Positions 55,313 through 64,000 of a stretch of DNA of 64,000 bases are shown one piece after another. The notes beneath the pieces are model-generated. The model did not search any database, was not told the origin of the DNA, and saw nothing but the letters and a program-made list of their open reading frames with translations. The stretch is from Oikopleura dioica (Eukaryota; Chordata; Appendicularia; Copelata; Oikopleuridae). The translations under genes were made by a program, and so were the position numbers. Every line of letters begins with the position of its first letter. The first letter of the stretch is position 1. The DNA is taken from assembly GCA_907165135.1 (NCBI GenBank), contig OU015568.1, forward strand, positions 3,542,501 to 3,606,500, in the 5' to 3' direction.

Positions 55313-58300
55313 TTACTGGACGGTACTCACCGCGTACTGGGCGAAGTTGGGATAGGTCACTTGGCCGCTTGAGTCGAAGTTTACCCGGGGATCCATGATT
55401 GGCATTGAAGAGGGGATTTGGATATAGCGACCCTAAAGAAGATTTAAATGATAGATTGGCAAATTTTAATCTTACCATAACTTGGTTCTCAATTTGTTGT
55501 TGATAAATCTGGGCAGGGTCGTAAGAAACAAATGATTGCGGATGTATTTGCGGTAAGAGCCCGGCAGGTGCCGGTAGACCTCCCTGAAAAGAAAAGTAGC
55601 AAAACGCAGTGTATTTATTTTTGCTTACCATATTCATGGGCGAGTGGGGCAGTAAAACGGGTCTGAGCGATGCTCTCGGTTTCATGCCTAGAATTGGCTT
55701 GCCCGCAGGCGTGTTTTTCTTCGACTGGACGCGTGCGGTCGCATCGTTGACTTCTATTTTTCTACCTGGAAGGGGCTCATAGTCAGTTTTCTCTCTCTAA
55801 TGAACTGCTCTTACCTTCTACCATGGTCCCATTGAGTTCTTTCTTCGCCGCTTCTGCTTCAAATTTATCCATGAATGTGACAAATCCAAAGCCCTTCGAT
55901 CCCCTTTCGTTAAAAATAATTTCCACGTCGTGAATATCCCCAAATTTCTAAAAGGTATGATAAGGCAAATCTAGCTTTAATTTGGCTTACCCCAAACATC
56001 TCCCTCAGATCAGAGTCGCGAAATCGGAAGGGAATATTTGAAACGTGAAGTCGTTTTGGTTCCTTGTAGCTTTCCATTATTTGACAGTCTTCCATCGGCT
56101 TCTGAAGAAAAGGGTAAAAGTCGATTTTGGGAAATATTTTCTCAAATAATTTACTCAAAGAAGGCCGCTTACTAAGCAATATAAGACGTAAATTTGAACC
56201 TCAGTCATGTTCTTCGAGAAACCATAATTTTAAAAAATGTCAGATTTTTATGGAATTTTCATAGTTGGTTTTATGTGAAAAGGAATTAGTAAATCTAAGT
56301 TTATTTAAACTGCTTAAGCAATTTTAAAAGATTTCTTTTAAAATTGTTTACAATTTATACCTTAAAATAAAATGGATCCATGGTAATCCACATTTTCAAT
56401 TTTCAAATAAATAAATCTTCAAATTTTTTCTCTCTTTCAATCTCAATTTTCGATGCTACTACGCGGCGCGAGCTCTCTAAGTTGTGGCCTTGACCAAAAT
56501 TGAGCCCTGGCACGCGTTATTTACGCTGATTTAAAAATAAAATTTCTCTCTTATTTTTTGAAATCGAGCGCTCTTTCCGCCGCTTATCGTTTTCTCAAAT
56601 GTTTTTCACGTGGGCTCGAAAACGCGCTAAAAATGAGAAAAAAGGGTTGAATATTGTTAATTTAAGAATATTGAGGATGAAAAAAATGTTGCAAATATGC
56701 TTCTGGCGTGATAGCATCGGCGATTCGCAGGTGCAAGAACGCGAGTGGGCTTCTCTCTCTCTATTTTTCACAAGCTGATATCCAACCGGCGATTTTTATT
56801 TTTCAACCAGGGAGGTAGCGTCCCACATTGACTCTAGATTCTCTTTCGTTGGAGGATCATTTGATTGAGAATAAAGCCGCGCTTTCAGCGGCTTTTTTCT
56901 TTGAAAGCTCAAAGCCGCAAGCGGCTTCTCGATTTTAGAAAAAAAAAATATTGATGAAAAATTAAGGGTTAGGATATTTTTATTCAGAGAAGAGAGCCAT
57001 TATCCCGCTATAAATCGAATTCTGCGTCGTAATAATGATAGACACCTGTCCCTTGACAAATATTTACCGCTATATAAGGCACCACGAGCGGAATTTTTCT
57101 GATGTCTCTCTTACAAAACATAATTTCATCAGGGCTTTTGAGGAGGACGAAGAAAACTGGATTGATTTTGAGCCTTGCTCAGAGGCAACTCTAAACGCAC
57201 CTGTTGAGAACATGATTGATTTGGTTGCGAGTTTCACGAAATTCGAGGTTGCGGCGCGATTTTTTACTTGATAATTAAGCTTAATCAGGGTTGTCTTCAG
57301 CTTTTTTAGCGAAAGATTTGGGGTTTTCGAAGGCCAAAAAAAAAGTTTTTTTTGTAAAGAAAAGTCTACCTCGTGAAGCCCAGCAGCTTGAGAAAGCAGT
57401 TGCTGATGATACATCTGTAATTGAAACTGATGGTGTTGGTTCTGTGTCTGTAGCTGTTGATAAAGATAAGGGTTCATCATAATTCCCGCCGAGTGCGTCA
57501 AGTGAGGATCCATCTGAATAATCTTTAACTACTCTCTCTCTTTTTTTTTAAAACCGAGAGAAGATCGAAATTGAAGAGAAAATTGATGAATAATATAGTA
57601 TGCATATATTTGAAATATTTTATATTTGTTAGCGGTGGACACAAAAGCGCTATTTATGCATGGATGGGCCACTGCAAACATCGCCCGCGACAGGTTGATT
57701 TACGGAAAATGATTCAAAAGATTCAAGATTCTCGTAACCCGCCCGCTGCAGACGTGACCTCGAATCAGCATAAAAGGCAATTTTGTTTCACTTGGATTTT
57801 TGGCCATTTCTTTACCTGATGTGCCATGCCAAGCGGAGTAAATTCCCTCGTCAACGGGTTAAAAGTCAGTGGACTTGTTGTTGCTGAACTCGTTGTTGAA
57901 GATGGCTTCGTAGTTGTTGTATTCGTCGTTTGCGTTTTGGTCGTTGTTGTTGTCAAATCCTGAAAATCGGTTAAATTTGATGAAAAAAGAAGCGGTCTAG
58001 ATTTTAACTTGGAATTAACGACTTGCTTATTAATTAGGGTAGATTTTGGGCAAGTCGTAAATCTCGTTTTCAGCGTATTTGTTACGTAATATTTTTATTT
58101 TCTCTCTTTTGAAAAATTTTTCTGGTCGATTTTTTTATATAATTTACGATTTCGAATATTCAATCTGAAGGGTCTCGCTATGATTGTACCATTTAGTCAC
58201 GTAATCTTCTCGACTCTGGTTTTATATTTCAAAGGCTATTTTTACTTTCTCTCAGTCGGTGGTGGTGTAAGTCGAAGAAGAAGGAGAAAAGAAAGGGGAG

Positions 58301-60274
58301 GAAACGAGAGTTGGCTTAATTGGATAATCTGCTTCAAATTGAGCTCGCGCTGAAAACATCGAAAGAGGCATAAAATGGAGCAATTTTCGAAACAGCCACT
58401 TTCGAAAAAATAATTTTCGGGGAAATGAATGTGCGTTTTTTGGATTGATAGATTTTGAGTTAAATACAAATTGATGTTCAAGTTGTGGTGCCTTTCTTGG
58501 AGGCAGCTTCAATTTATAATAATTTGCGCTTCGAAAATTGCGCCGGCCGGGGATGAAGTCAATCGGAGACGCAAATTGAGCGATATAACCGCCCGCAATT
58601 TCCACGAGTAAAGGTCCAAAGCCTTATTTACTTTTGTCCCGCAGTCGCAATTCGACTTTTCTAAGATGCAGCTTTTCTTGAATTTCTATGCTTTAAGGAT
58701 ATAGCCTGTAAAATTCAACTTTCGTAGCGGCTAAACGCGAGGTCGGATCTTTTTCATTTCAAGTACAATCCTACCTAAAAATGGACGGAGAATTCAATTT
58801 TGGTACTTTTTCAAAAATTTTTACTTGAATTTTTCTCTCTAGAGCGATTTGAAATCTTACGATCGCGATTCCTCGAAAATTTTTCACTAAATCGGTCGAG
58901 TTTTTTCGATAGATATGTTCTTTAGACCTTTATCTACAAAATTGACGGTTTAGTTTTCTCTAACTCCGAAAGAAACCGATTTTACAGCCATTTCCATGAG
59001 GCTAACTCAGCGCGCAGAAGCTATGAAAAGCGCTGCACTCGGTGCTCGCTCTCTCGCCTCCTCTTTTCCGGGAGAGAGTGCGTGTTTTTGCGAGCGCTTT
59101 GATTGGCTGCACGCGATAAAGCGCGCAGGGAAGAAAAGCAAGAGCAAAAAAGAGGAGAATACTAGAATGAAAATATGACCGAGTTTGAGAATTTTATTCC
59201 CTCAATTTTCTAGCTTAGCATCATGACAATAGAGAACACGGTTTAGTTTTAGCGAATTAGTGGAAAAATTTTGAGAAATCGCGATCGTAAGATTTCAAGT
59301 CCCTCTAGAGAGAAAAATTTAGGTGAAAATTTTAAAAAATATACCAGAATTAAGTTTTTCGTGCATTTTTAGGTTGGATTGCTTTTGAAATGAAAAAGAT
59401 CCGACCTCGCGTTTAGCCGCTACGAAAGTTGAATTTTACAGGCTATATCCTTAAGGTCTGCAGCCTGTATAGAAAACCTGAGTCAGGAAGTTAAAGCGCG
59501 TTTAGGACCCTGACTCAGGTTTTTTACTTGTCGTCTAGTCAAATCTATGCTAGATTCTCGCACCTAGAACAAGTAAAAATACTCAAAGATCGATAAATCT
59601 TTCCAAATTGTAGGACGCCAGTCAATTTTTAAAAGTTCAACCTGTTAACGATAAAATCGTAAAAGCGATAAATTTTCATCAATCATGACCGTCGAAAGCA
59701 TAAATCTGCCTCTTTTTGAATAGGAAAAATGATTTGACGCTTTGGCGGATTTGAAAAATTTGAAGTTCATGAAACGTCTCAACTCCAGGAAAGATGATTC
59801 GTGATGATTTGAACTTGGGTGGGCTTTGATTTTTGACGGATTGGTTCGGTAGATTAATCCCTGGTTATGGGCCATAACTTATGGCACTATTAAGCAGATT
59901 TTTAAAGCTTTTTTAACACTTGTTGTTGACTTATTTTACGAAAAATAATGGTTGACCATCGTAAACTCAAGAAAGAATGTAACGACTTTTTTTTGATTTT
60001 TTCAACATTCCGGAAGAATATTAACTCCAATTTTTATGGATAACTGTATCTCAAACCCGTCTTTTCAGTAAAAATCCGTCAATAAAGGCTATTATGAATT
60101 CATACCTTGATCGATACCTCGAAAAAAAATAAAAAGCCGGACGCTCAAAAATGTCAAAATATCGTTTTCCAAAAGCTGTTTCTCAAGAATCTTTCAAGAT
60201 CAAAAGAAAAGCAAAACTAACATGACTGACCGAGCTGAACGGGGCCCAGTGTGTCAATGGAGGAGGAAGCAGAC
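55313..60274 (-). CDS. RBFOX: RBFOX-type RNA-binding splicing regulator
   Basis: Exons (minus): 60222-60274 ([17 protein letters not shown]), about 57820-57960 ([30 protein letters not shown]), about 57372-57513 ([20 protein letters not shown], Gln-rich), about 55990-56105, 55815-55949, 55630-55765 and on to 55313. All joins checked are phase 0. The RRM has RNP2 LHVSNI in [20 protein letters not shown], then [20 protein letters not shown] with RNP1, and [12 protein letters not shown], the Fox-1 signature. RBFOX proteins bind UGCAUG in pre-mRNA. The C terminus ends [11 protein letters not shown] unless a GTGAGT donor inside this end is used. 5' exon with start codon not found; a candidate (MSVGMNLNRTSGPLYTTM) near 60950 does not fit phase. 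The intron 57.96-60.22 kb hosts repeats. Confidence 0.92.
57035..57271 (+). CDS. Weak nested ORF with TATA-like sequence inside an RBFOX intron
   Basis: A 78-codon plus-strand ORF whose second half reads [20 protein letters not shown] and ends [10 protein letters not shown] ctatataaggc TATA-like box (57073-57079) lies within it, before an internal AG acceptor. Protein-like composition, but no homology or further exons; may be chance. Confidence 0.2.
   Translation: MIDTCPLTNIYRYIRHHERNFSDVSLTKHNFIRAFEEDEENWIDFEPCSEATLNAPVENMIDLVASFTKFEVAARFFT
58693..59454. mobile_element. Foldback element bounded by TTAA, 762 bp
   Basis: Begins ttaaggatatagcctgtaaa and ends with the complement, each end at a TTAA tetramer. 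Arms of about 60 bp are nearly perfect (tcaactttcgtagcggctaa, acgcgaggtcggatc), followed by a second inverted block (ttgaaatcttacgatcgcga). TTAA ends fit piggyBac-type insertion, but no transposase is present. It lies in the longest RBFOX intron. Confidence 0.75.
59461..59533. mobile_element. Palindromic repeat, copy g
   Basis: tgtatagaaaacctgagtca at the left, gaccctgactcaggtttttt at the right, 20-nt spacer. Abuts the TTAA foldback element by 6 bp. Confidence 0.7.
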
Positions 60275-61733
60275 CTTGAGTTTTTGACAAGTTTTTTCAA
60301 AGAAAGAAAGAATCTGAACCTTGAGAACTCACTCGTCTGGAATGATTGTTTTTAAAAAAGCTGATCTATCAAAATTTTTAGAAAAAAAAAGATGATTTAA
60401 AAATAATACCGCCAACATCTGACACAATAATCAGGGCCAGAAATTAAGGGGGTAGCCTTATCAACAGCCAAATTCTTACTTTTATAGCCATATTTTTTCG
60501 ATTGTCAAGTGCTTCTTTCTATCTCAGAGTTTCTCTCCCTTTCTATGCGATTTACCCCAATTGGCCAAGTGCAAAGCGAGCTGAGTGCGCTTATTAACCA
60601 AAGGGGTGATTAGCGTCGGAAAGTTGTAAAAAGCAAATCTCTTTTTTTTTATACTTTTAACACCTTCAACAATTCATGTTTTTTATTCTACCTTTGTTTC
60701 CTTTTTCAATTCGTTTGTTTCGCTCGAGATTTTCATGTTTCGGGATGGGTCCTCTATGATTTCAATTTTCATTTTAGCTAGTTTTTGGTTAAAAATTTGT
60801 TAAATAAAGTTTGATTCATGCGATTTGCTGCGATGATTAGAGTTTCAAAATGAGCGAGAGGGAAAGCGCGACAGAAAAGAAGAAGAGTCATAAAATAAAA
60901 CCATAGTCGTATAAAGCGGTCCGCTTGTCCGATTCAAGTTCATTCCAACACTCATAATAAGGGCAATTTCTTTTGGATGAGCTTTGCCGGAAATAAGGGT
61001 GGAAGCCCGTATCCGATCCATCCCGATTCAAGCTACCTCTGTTAGAATAAACTAAGACGTCCAAATCGAACAGAAAATGAAGATTTTAACTGATTTTCTT
61101 AATAAAGGAGGGATACCCTTATTTTCTTCCTTTGCTACAGCCCTTTTTTCTTTGTTGATTTTTTGAAAGAGAAACCCTTATTTGACTTTTTACTATTTTT
61201 CGCCTAATCAATTATTAATTCAAAGGATACTTACGTCACAAATTATAGAGGCTCTTTTTTTCTTATCTTCTTTATAAATAATAAATAATAGTATTTGCTT
61301 TCAATAATTTGCTGGTGAGTCTCTGGTAAGTCGGGATCTCGTTTTATTTCTATGGGAGTAGTTCTTCTCGGGCTGATCTCGACGAAGCTTGTTTAATAAT
61401 TCAGAAAGCATTTGCGTCCCTAAGGAGTGCCCGTTGTGAAATGGAAGAATAATGTCCTGAACCAAGCCCACCAACTATTAACATAGTCCATTATAAATGA
61501 CCAGAGCTGTCGTATCAAACCTTTTCTAACGCAGAGAAGCAGCCAATTAACTATTTACACATTTCCTGATAGACACTTCATTTCAAGGCACTGGCGACTT
61601 ACGGAGAAGAGTTCACACACTATTTCTATTCAATTATGCAACCTACCCCAGATATTCACATCGTCACCCGCTAAATTTTTTGAGTTTATTATGAGTTGAA
61701 TAAAGGCAGTCAAAGATGATATGTTCGAAAGTT
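60275..61733. other. RBFOX 5' region and intergenic
   Basis: AT-rich with no supported gene. Minus-strand ATG frame near 60954 (MSVGMNLNRTSGPL) could be a 5' coding exon of a neighbouring transcript. Nothing else seen. Confidence 0.35.
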
Positions 61734-62770
61734 TTATTTCTTGATGGTCACTCCATACAAGCGGCGTTTGTCAGCTCTTCCTTGGGATGCTCCGGGAATT
61801 TCTGTCTTTGCGGATTTTCCTTTGGCGCGACACTTCCAGTAAAAGAGCCAAATCTAAAGAAAAATTATAAAGATATTATCTGCATTTTCAGCCCTTGGTC
61901 CTGACAGATGGTTTTGTCCCGACTGACCTCAAACTGAGCATAGTTGATCTAGAAGCTTTTATGGGGAGATTTGCAATTTGACTTACGAGAACGATCAGAA
62001 TCACGCCAACGCTAATGATGTACATTGTTTGATGAGCCTTCTGGAATTTTTCAAGCTTTCCAAGGATATCCTATTGAATCAATTATTGACTATTTTCAAT
62101 GAATAAGAACGTACATCGAGCGCTTTTGATTCGTCGTCATCACCGATGTAGTCATAAATTTGCTCGTCGTAGTCGTAGTCGTCATAGTCATCAACATCAT
62201 CGTAGACTTGATAGTAGTCTGATTCTTGTTCAAGCTCGTTTTGTAACAGCGCTAGAATTGTTCGTATCTCATCTGGTAGCAACTTTACCTTTGATGTTTT
62301 CTCGATTTTGTTCCTCGGCAATAGAATCTTGGAGTTCATCATAATCGATAATCCAGTCAGGGTAATCAGAAATTCCATCTTCATAATCCTTAACCCAGCT
62401 TATAAAGAATAGCAAGGACAATTCTTACATCATCATAATCTTCATCTTCATAAGCATTCTCGTCTTCGTCTTCGATGAACTCGGTATCGTCGATAAAGTC
62501 GTAGTCGGTAATTTCATCGTCCTTGATCGAATATTTATCGATGCTTAAATAATCACCTTACCTCGTATTCTTCATAATCTTCATATTCCTGGTCTTCATC
62601 TAGGTCGTCTATCATGAAGTCATCGCTAAAATCGGCAACGTCGCCGTATTCGTTATCTTATTTCGGTCGAAAATCATAATGAAGACATGCTTTCTTACCT
62701 AATGCGTATTCTTCATAATCTTGAGCATTGATTCCAAGAAAAGCAAAGTAAAAATACAAAACAGTCTCAT
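61734..62770 (-). CDS. Asp/Glu/Tyr-rich type I membrane protein
   Basis: Eight or nine tiny exons join in frame: signal region at 62770 (MRLFCIFTLLF, then NAQDYEEYAL), DNEYGDVADFSDDFMIDDLD, YEDYEEYE, DYDFIDDTEFIEDEDENAYE, DYEDGISDYPDWIIDYDELQ, LLQNELEQESDYYQVYDDVD, YDYDEQIYDYIGDDDESKAL. A TM helix MYIISVGVILIVLINYAQF comes next, then IWLFYWKCRAKGKSAKTEIP and a basic tail ending LYGVTIKK. The extracellular part is extremely acidic with many Tyr, a candidate for tyrosine sulfation or cation binding (inference). A one-base shift at the A run 62739-62742 separates the signal peptide from the mature frame. It follows a small ORF by 47 bp. Confidence 0.65.
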
Positions 62771-62817
62771 ATTTTTTATGAAATAATCGTCAAAAACATT
62801 TTAAAAGCTGGGTAGCT

Positions 62818-62997
62818 CTAGAAAAGAACTTCCCAACTATCGTCTTTTTTTCCGTCAAAACGGTATCCCGATTCGCTGATGTAAGTTCCCTCGAACTTGC
62901 ATCGTCCAAATACAATTAATTTACGCGGAACGTCCCTGACCTTTTCGCCGTAAATTTTTCGCCTCTTATAAGGATCGGCAAACCGTTTTCTTATCAT
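62818..62997 (-). CDS. Small ORF, 59 aa, upstream of the acidic protein gene
   Basis: MIRKRFADPYKRRKIYGEKV, VPRKLIVFGRCKFEGTYISE, ending KKDDSWEVLF. Protein-like and basic N terminus, one Cys. It ends only 47 bp before the ATG of the acidic protein gene on the same strand, consistent with a two-gene operon. No family recognised. Its 5' side is divergent from the SNQ-repeat gene 46 bp away. Confidence 0.45.
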   Translation of the reverse strand: MIRKRFADPYKRRKIYGEKVRDVPRKLIVFGRCKFEGTYISESGYRFDGKKDDSWEVLF

Positions 62998-63043
62998 TGA
63001 GCTCTGAGATAATCGGAGAAATAACTCAAAAAAGAAACTAAAA

Positions 63044-63652
63044 ATGAAGTTGGCCGCTTTTTTCATCGCCATTGCTGCTGCCCAGTACAACCCCGATCGT
63101 AAGTACCTGTAAATAGCCATTTTATTCCTTACAAATTCAGCTGCTTATCCAGCAGGAGATTCCTACCCTGCCCAAACTCCTCAAGTTTCGAACCAAACTC
63201 CTCAGGTTTCGAACCAAACTCCACAACAATCGAACCAATACCCACAGGAGTCGAACCAGACCCCACAAACTTCGAACCAATACGCTCAGGAGTCGAACCA
63301 ATATGCTCAACAATCGAACCAAACTCCTCAGCAGTCGAACCAGTACCCACAACAATCTAACCAGACCCCACAGGTCTCGAACCAATACGCTCAAGAGTCG
63401 AACCAGTACGCTCAGCAATCCAACCAGACTCCCCAAACTTCGAACCAGTACGCTCAGGAGTCGAACCAATATGCTCAACAATCGAACCAAACTCCACAGC
63501 AGTCGAACCAATATCCCCAACAATCCAACCAGACCCCACAGGTCTCGAACCAAACCCCACAGGAGTCGAACCAGTACCCACAGGGATCCTACAACGATGG
63601 ATACTCCGCTTCAAGCAGCCAATACAACGGCAACTACCGACGACGACGATAA
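63044..63652 (+). CDS. Secreted repetitive protein with about 19 SNQ(T/Y)(P/A)Q heptads
   Basis: Exon 1 63044-63098 (signal MKLAAFFIAIAAAQ), 42-bp intron, exon 2 63141-63652. After PAYPAGDSYPAQ come about 19 copies of a 7-residue unit, SNQTPQQ or SNQYAQE. Units of the YAQ and TPQ types recur in an eight-unit (168-bp) higher-order pattern. The end is QGSYNDGYSASSSQYNGNYR plus RRR. Gln/Asn/Ser/Tyr-rich low-complexity sequence suggests an extracellular structural or adhesive matrix protein; a role in the larvacean house is speculative. Confidence 0.75.
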
Positions 63653-63750
63653 TTCATATCACTGTTTCTTCTCCCTCGATCACAATAAATTACCACTCTC
63701 TAAAACGCCCTTTGATTTTGTCAAAACGGAAGTGACTTTGATTCATAAAA

Positions 63751-63973
63751 ATGTCGTTTCAAAAAGATAAATTCGAAAAACTCGTTGAATACGGAGTCCT
63801 AGAGAAATCGGCAAAATCTGGAGGTTATGTTCATGTTCATGCAGAGGAAAACTCGGAGGGATTTTTTGAGGCGATGGAAAATATGGAATCTTCTGGCAAT
63901 GTTGTTTGGATAGTGGGTTACCCAAAGACGGGAAGCCACTTTGTTCAGGGCATTTTGAAGAACCTTGGCTGCA
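63751..63973 (+). CDS. Sulfotransferase, N-terminal exon (runs off the window)
   Basis: Starts MSFQKDKFEKLVEYGVLEKS and contains NVVWIVGYPKTGSHFVQGIL, the 5'-phosphosulfate-binding loop (YPKTGT/S-type) of PAPS-dependent cytosolic sulfotransferases. Exon 1 ends at 63973 with a GTAAGC donor; the rest is outside the window. Substrate class cannot be told. Confidence 0.8.
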
Positions 63974-64000
63974 AGTAAGCAATAATAGACTTTTGATGAA

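Noticed and set aside
63129..63770. Long ORFs in other frames over the SNQ-repeat gene
   Set aside because: They are by-products of the 21-bp repeat, which keeps every frame open. The frame with signal peptide and intron is the real one.

Overview
The window reads as a very compact chordate genome, most likely an appendicularian (larvacean) tunicate of the Oikopleura type. This is an inference from several signs: unmistakable animal genes (POLR1B, SCYL2, ARL2, RBFOX, enkurin, a ZP-domain protein, DEG/ENaC channels), introns mostly 30-80 bp, same-strand gene runs separated by tens to a few hundred bases, AG acceptors next to start codons (as expected for spliced-leader trans-splicing), and several introns that only keep frame if their 5' end is GA instead of GT. 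Most annotation below was obtained by joining exons by eye and checking reading frame; no database search was possible.

Layout. 1-0.9 kb: N-terminal half of a GCNT-type glycosyltransferase (-). 1.6-7.0 kb: a 2.2-kb tandem duplication carrying most exons of a DEG/ENaC channel (+). 8-13.9 kb: poorly known genes (a 225-aa protein, a coiled-coil protein, a tail-anchored protein, a PDZ-like end). 15.1-19.5 kb: a cystine-knot-like secreted precursor (-), enkurin (+) and a 74-aa secreted peptide (+). 19.6-28.9 kb: POLR1B and a divergent Ser/Thr kinase (both -). 30.9-33.2 kb: transposon-rich stretch with a 1.5-kb foldback element, a 57-bp tandem array and hAT-like elements. 34.6-38 kb: ZP protein (+), small TM protein (+), Kazal/EGF/TM receptor-like protein (-). 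39.9-44 kb: RING protein (-), mpaB/Lcp-like protein (+), Cys-rich PPSY TM protein (-), two tandem membrane paralogues (+). 44.1-53.1 kb: six co-directional minus-strand genes (two unknown genes, SCYL2, a nuclear unknown, a small unknown, ARL2) that look operon-like. 53.2-53.5 kb: a two-exon secreted peptide whose mature segment resembles parathyroid hormone. 53.8 kb: second PPSY paralogue (+). 55.3-60.3 kb: RBFOX-type splicing factor (-). 61.7-64 kb: acidic Asp/Tyr-rich membrane protein and a small ORF (-), a SNQ-repeat secreted protein (+), and the start of a sulfotransferase (+).

The strongest novel observations are the PTH/PTHrP-like precursor (53229-53518), a recurrent class of GA-AG introns (five cases in four genes), a 756-bp element whose 9-bp target duplication copies a splice acceptor inside the kinase gene, and a dispersed palindromic repeat that carries AP-1-like TGAGTCA cores. 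Several conserved reading frames break at short homopolymers (POLR1B, the acidic protein, the second channel copy); this pattern suggests under-called homopolymers in the assembly as much as real mutation.
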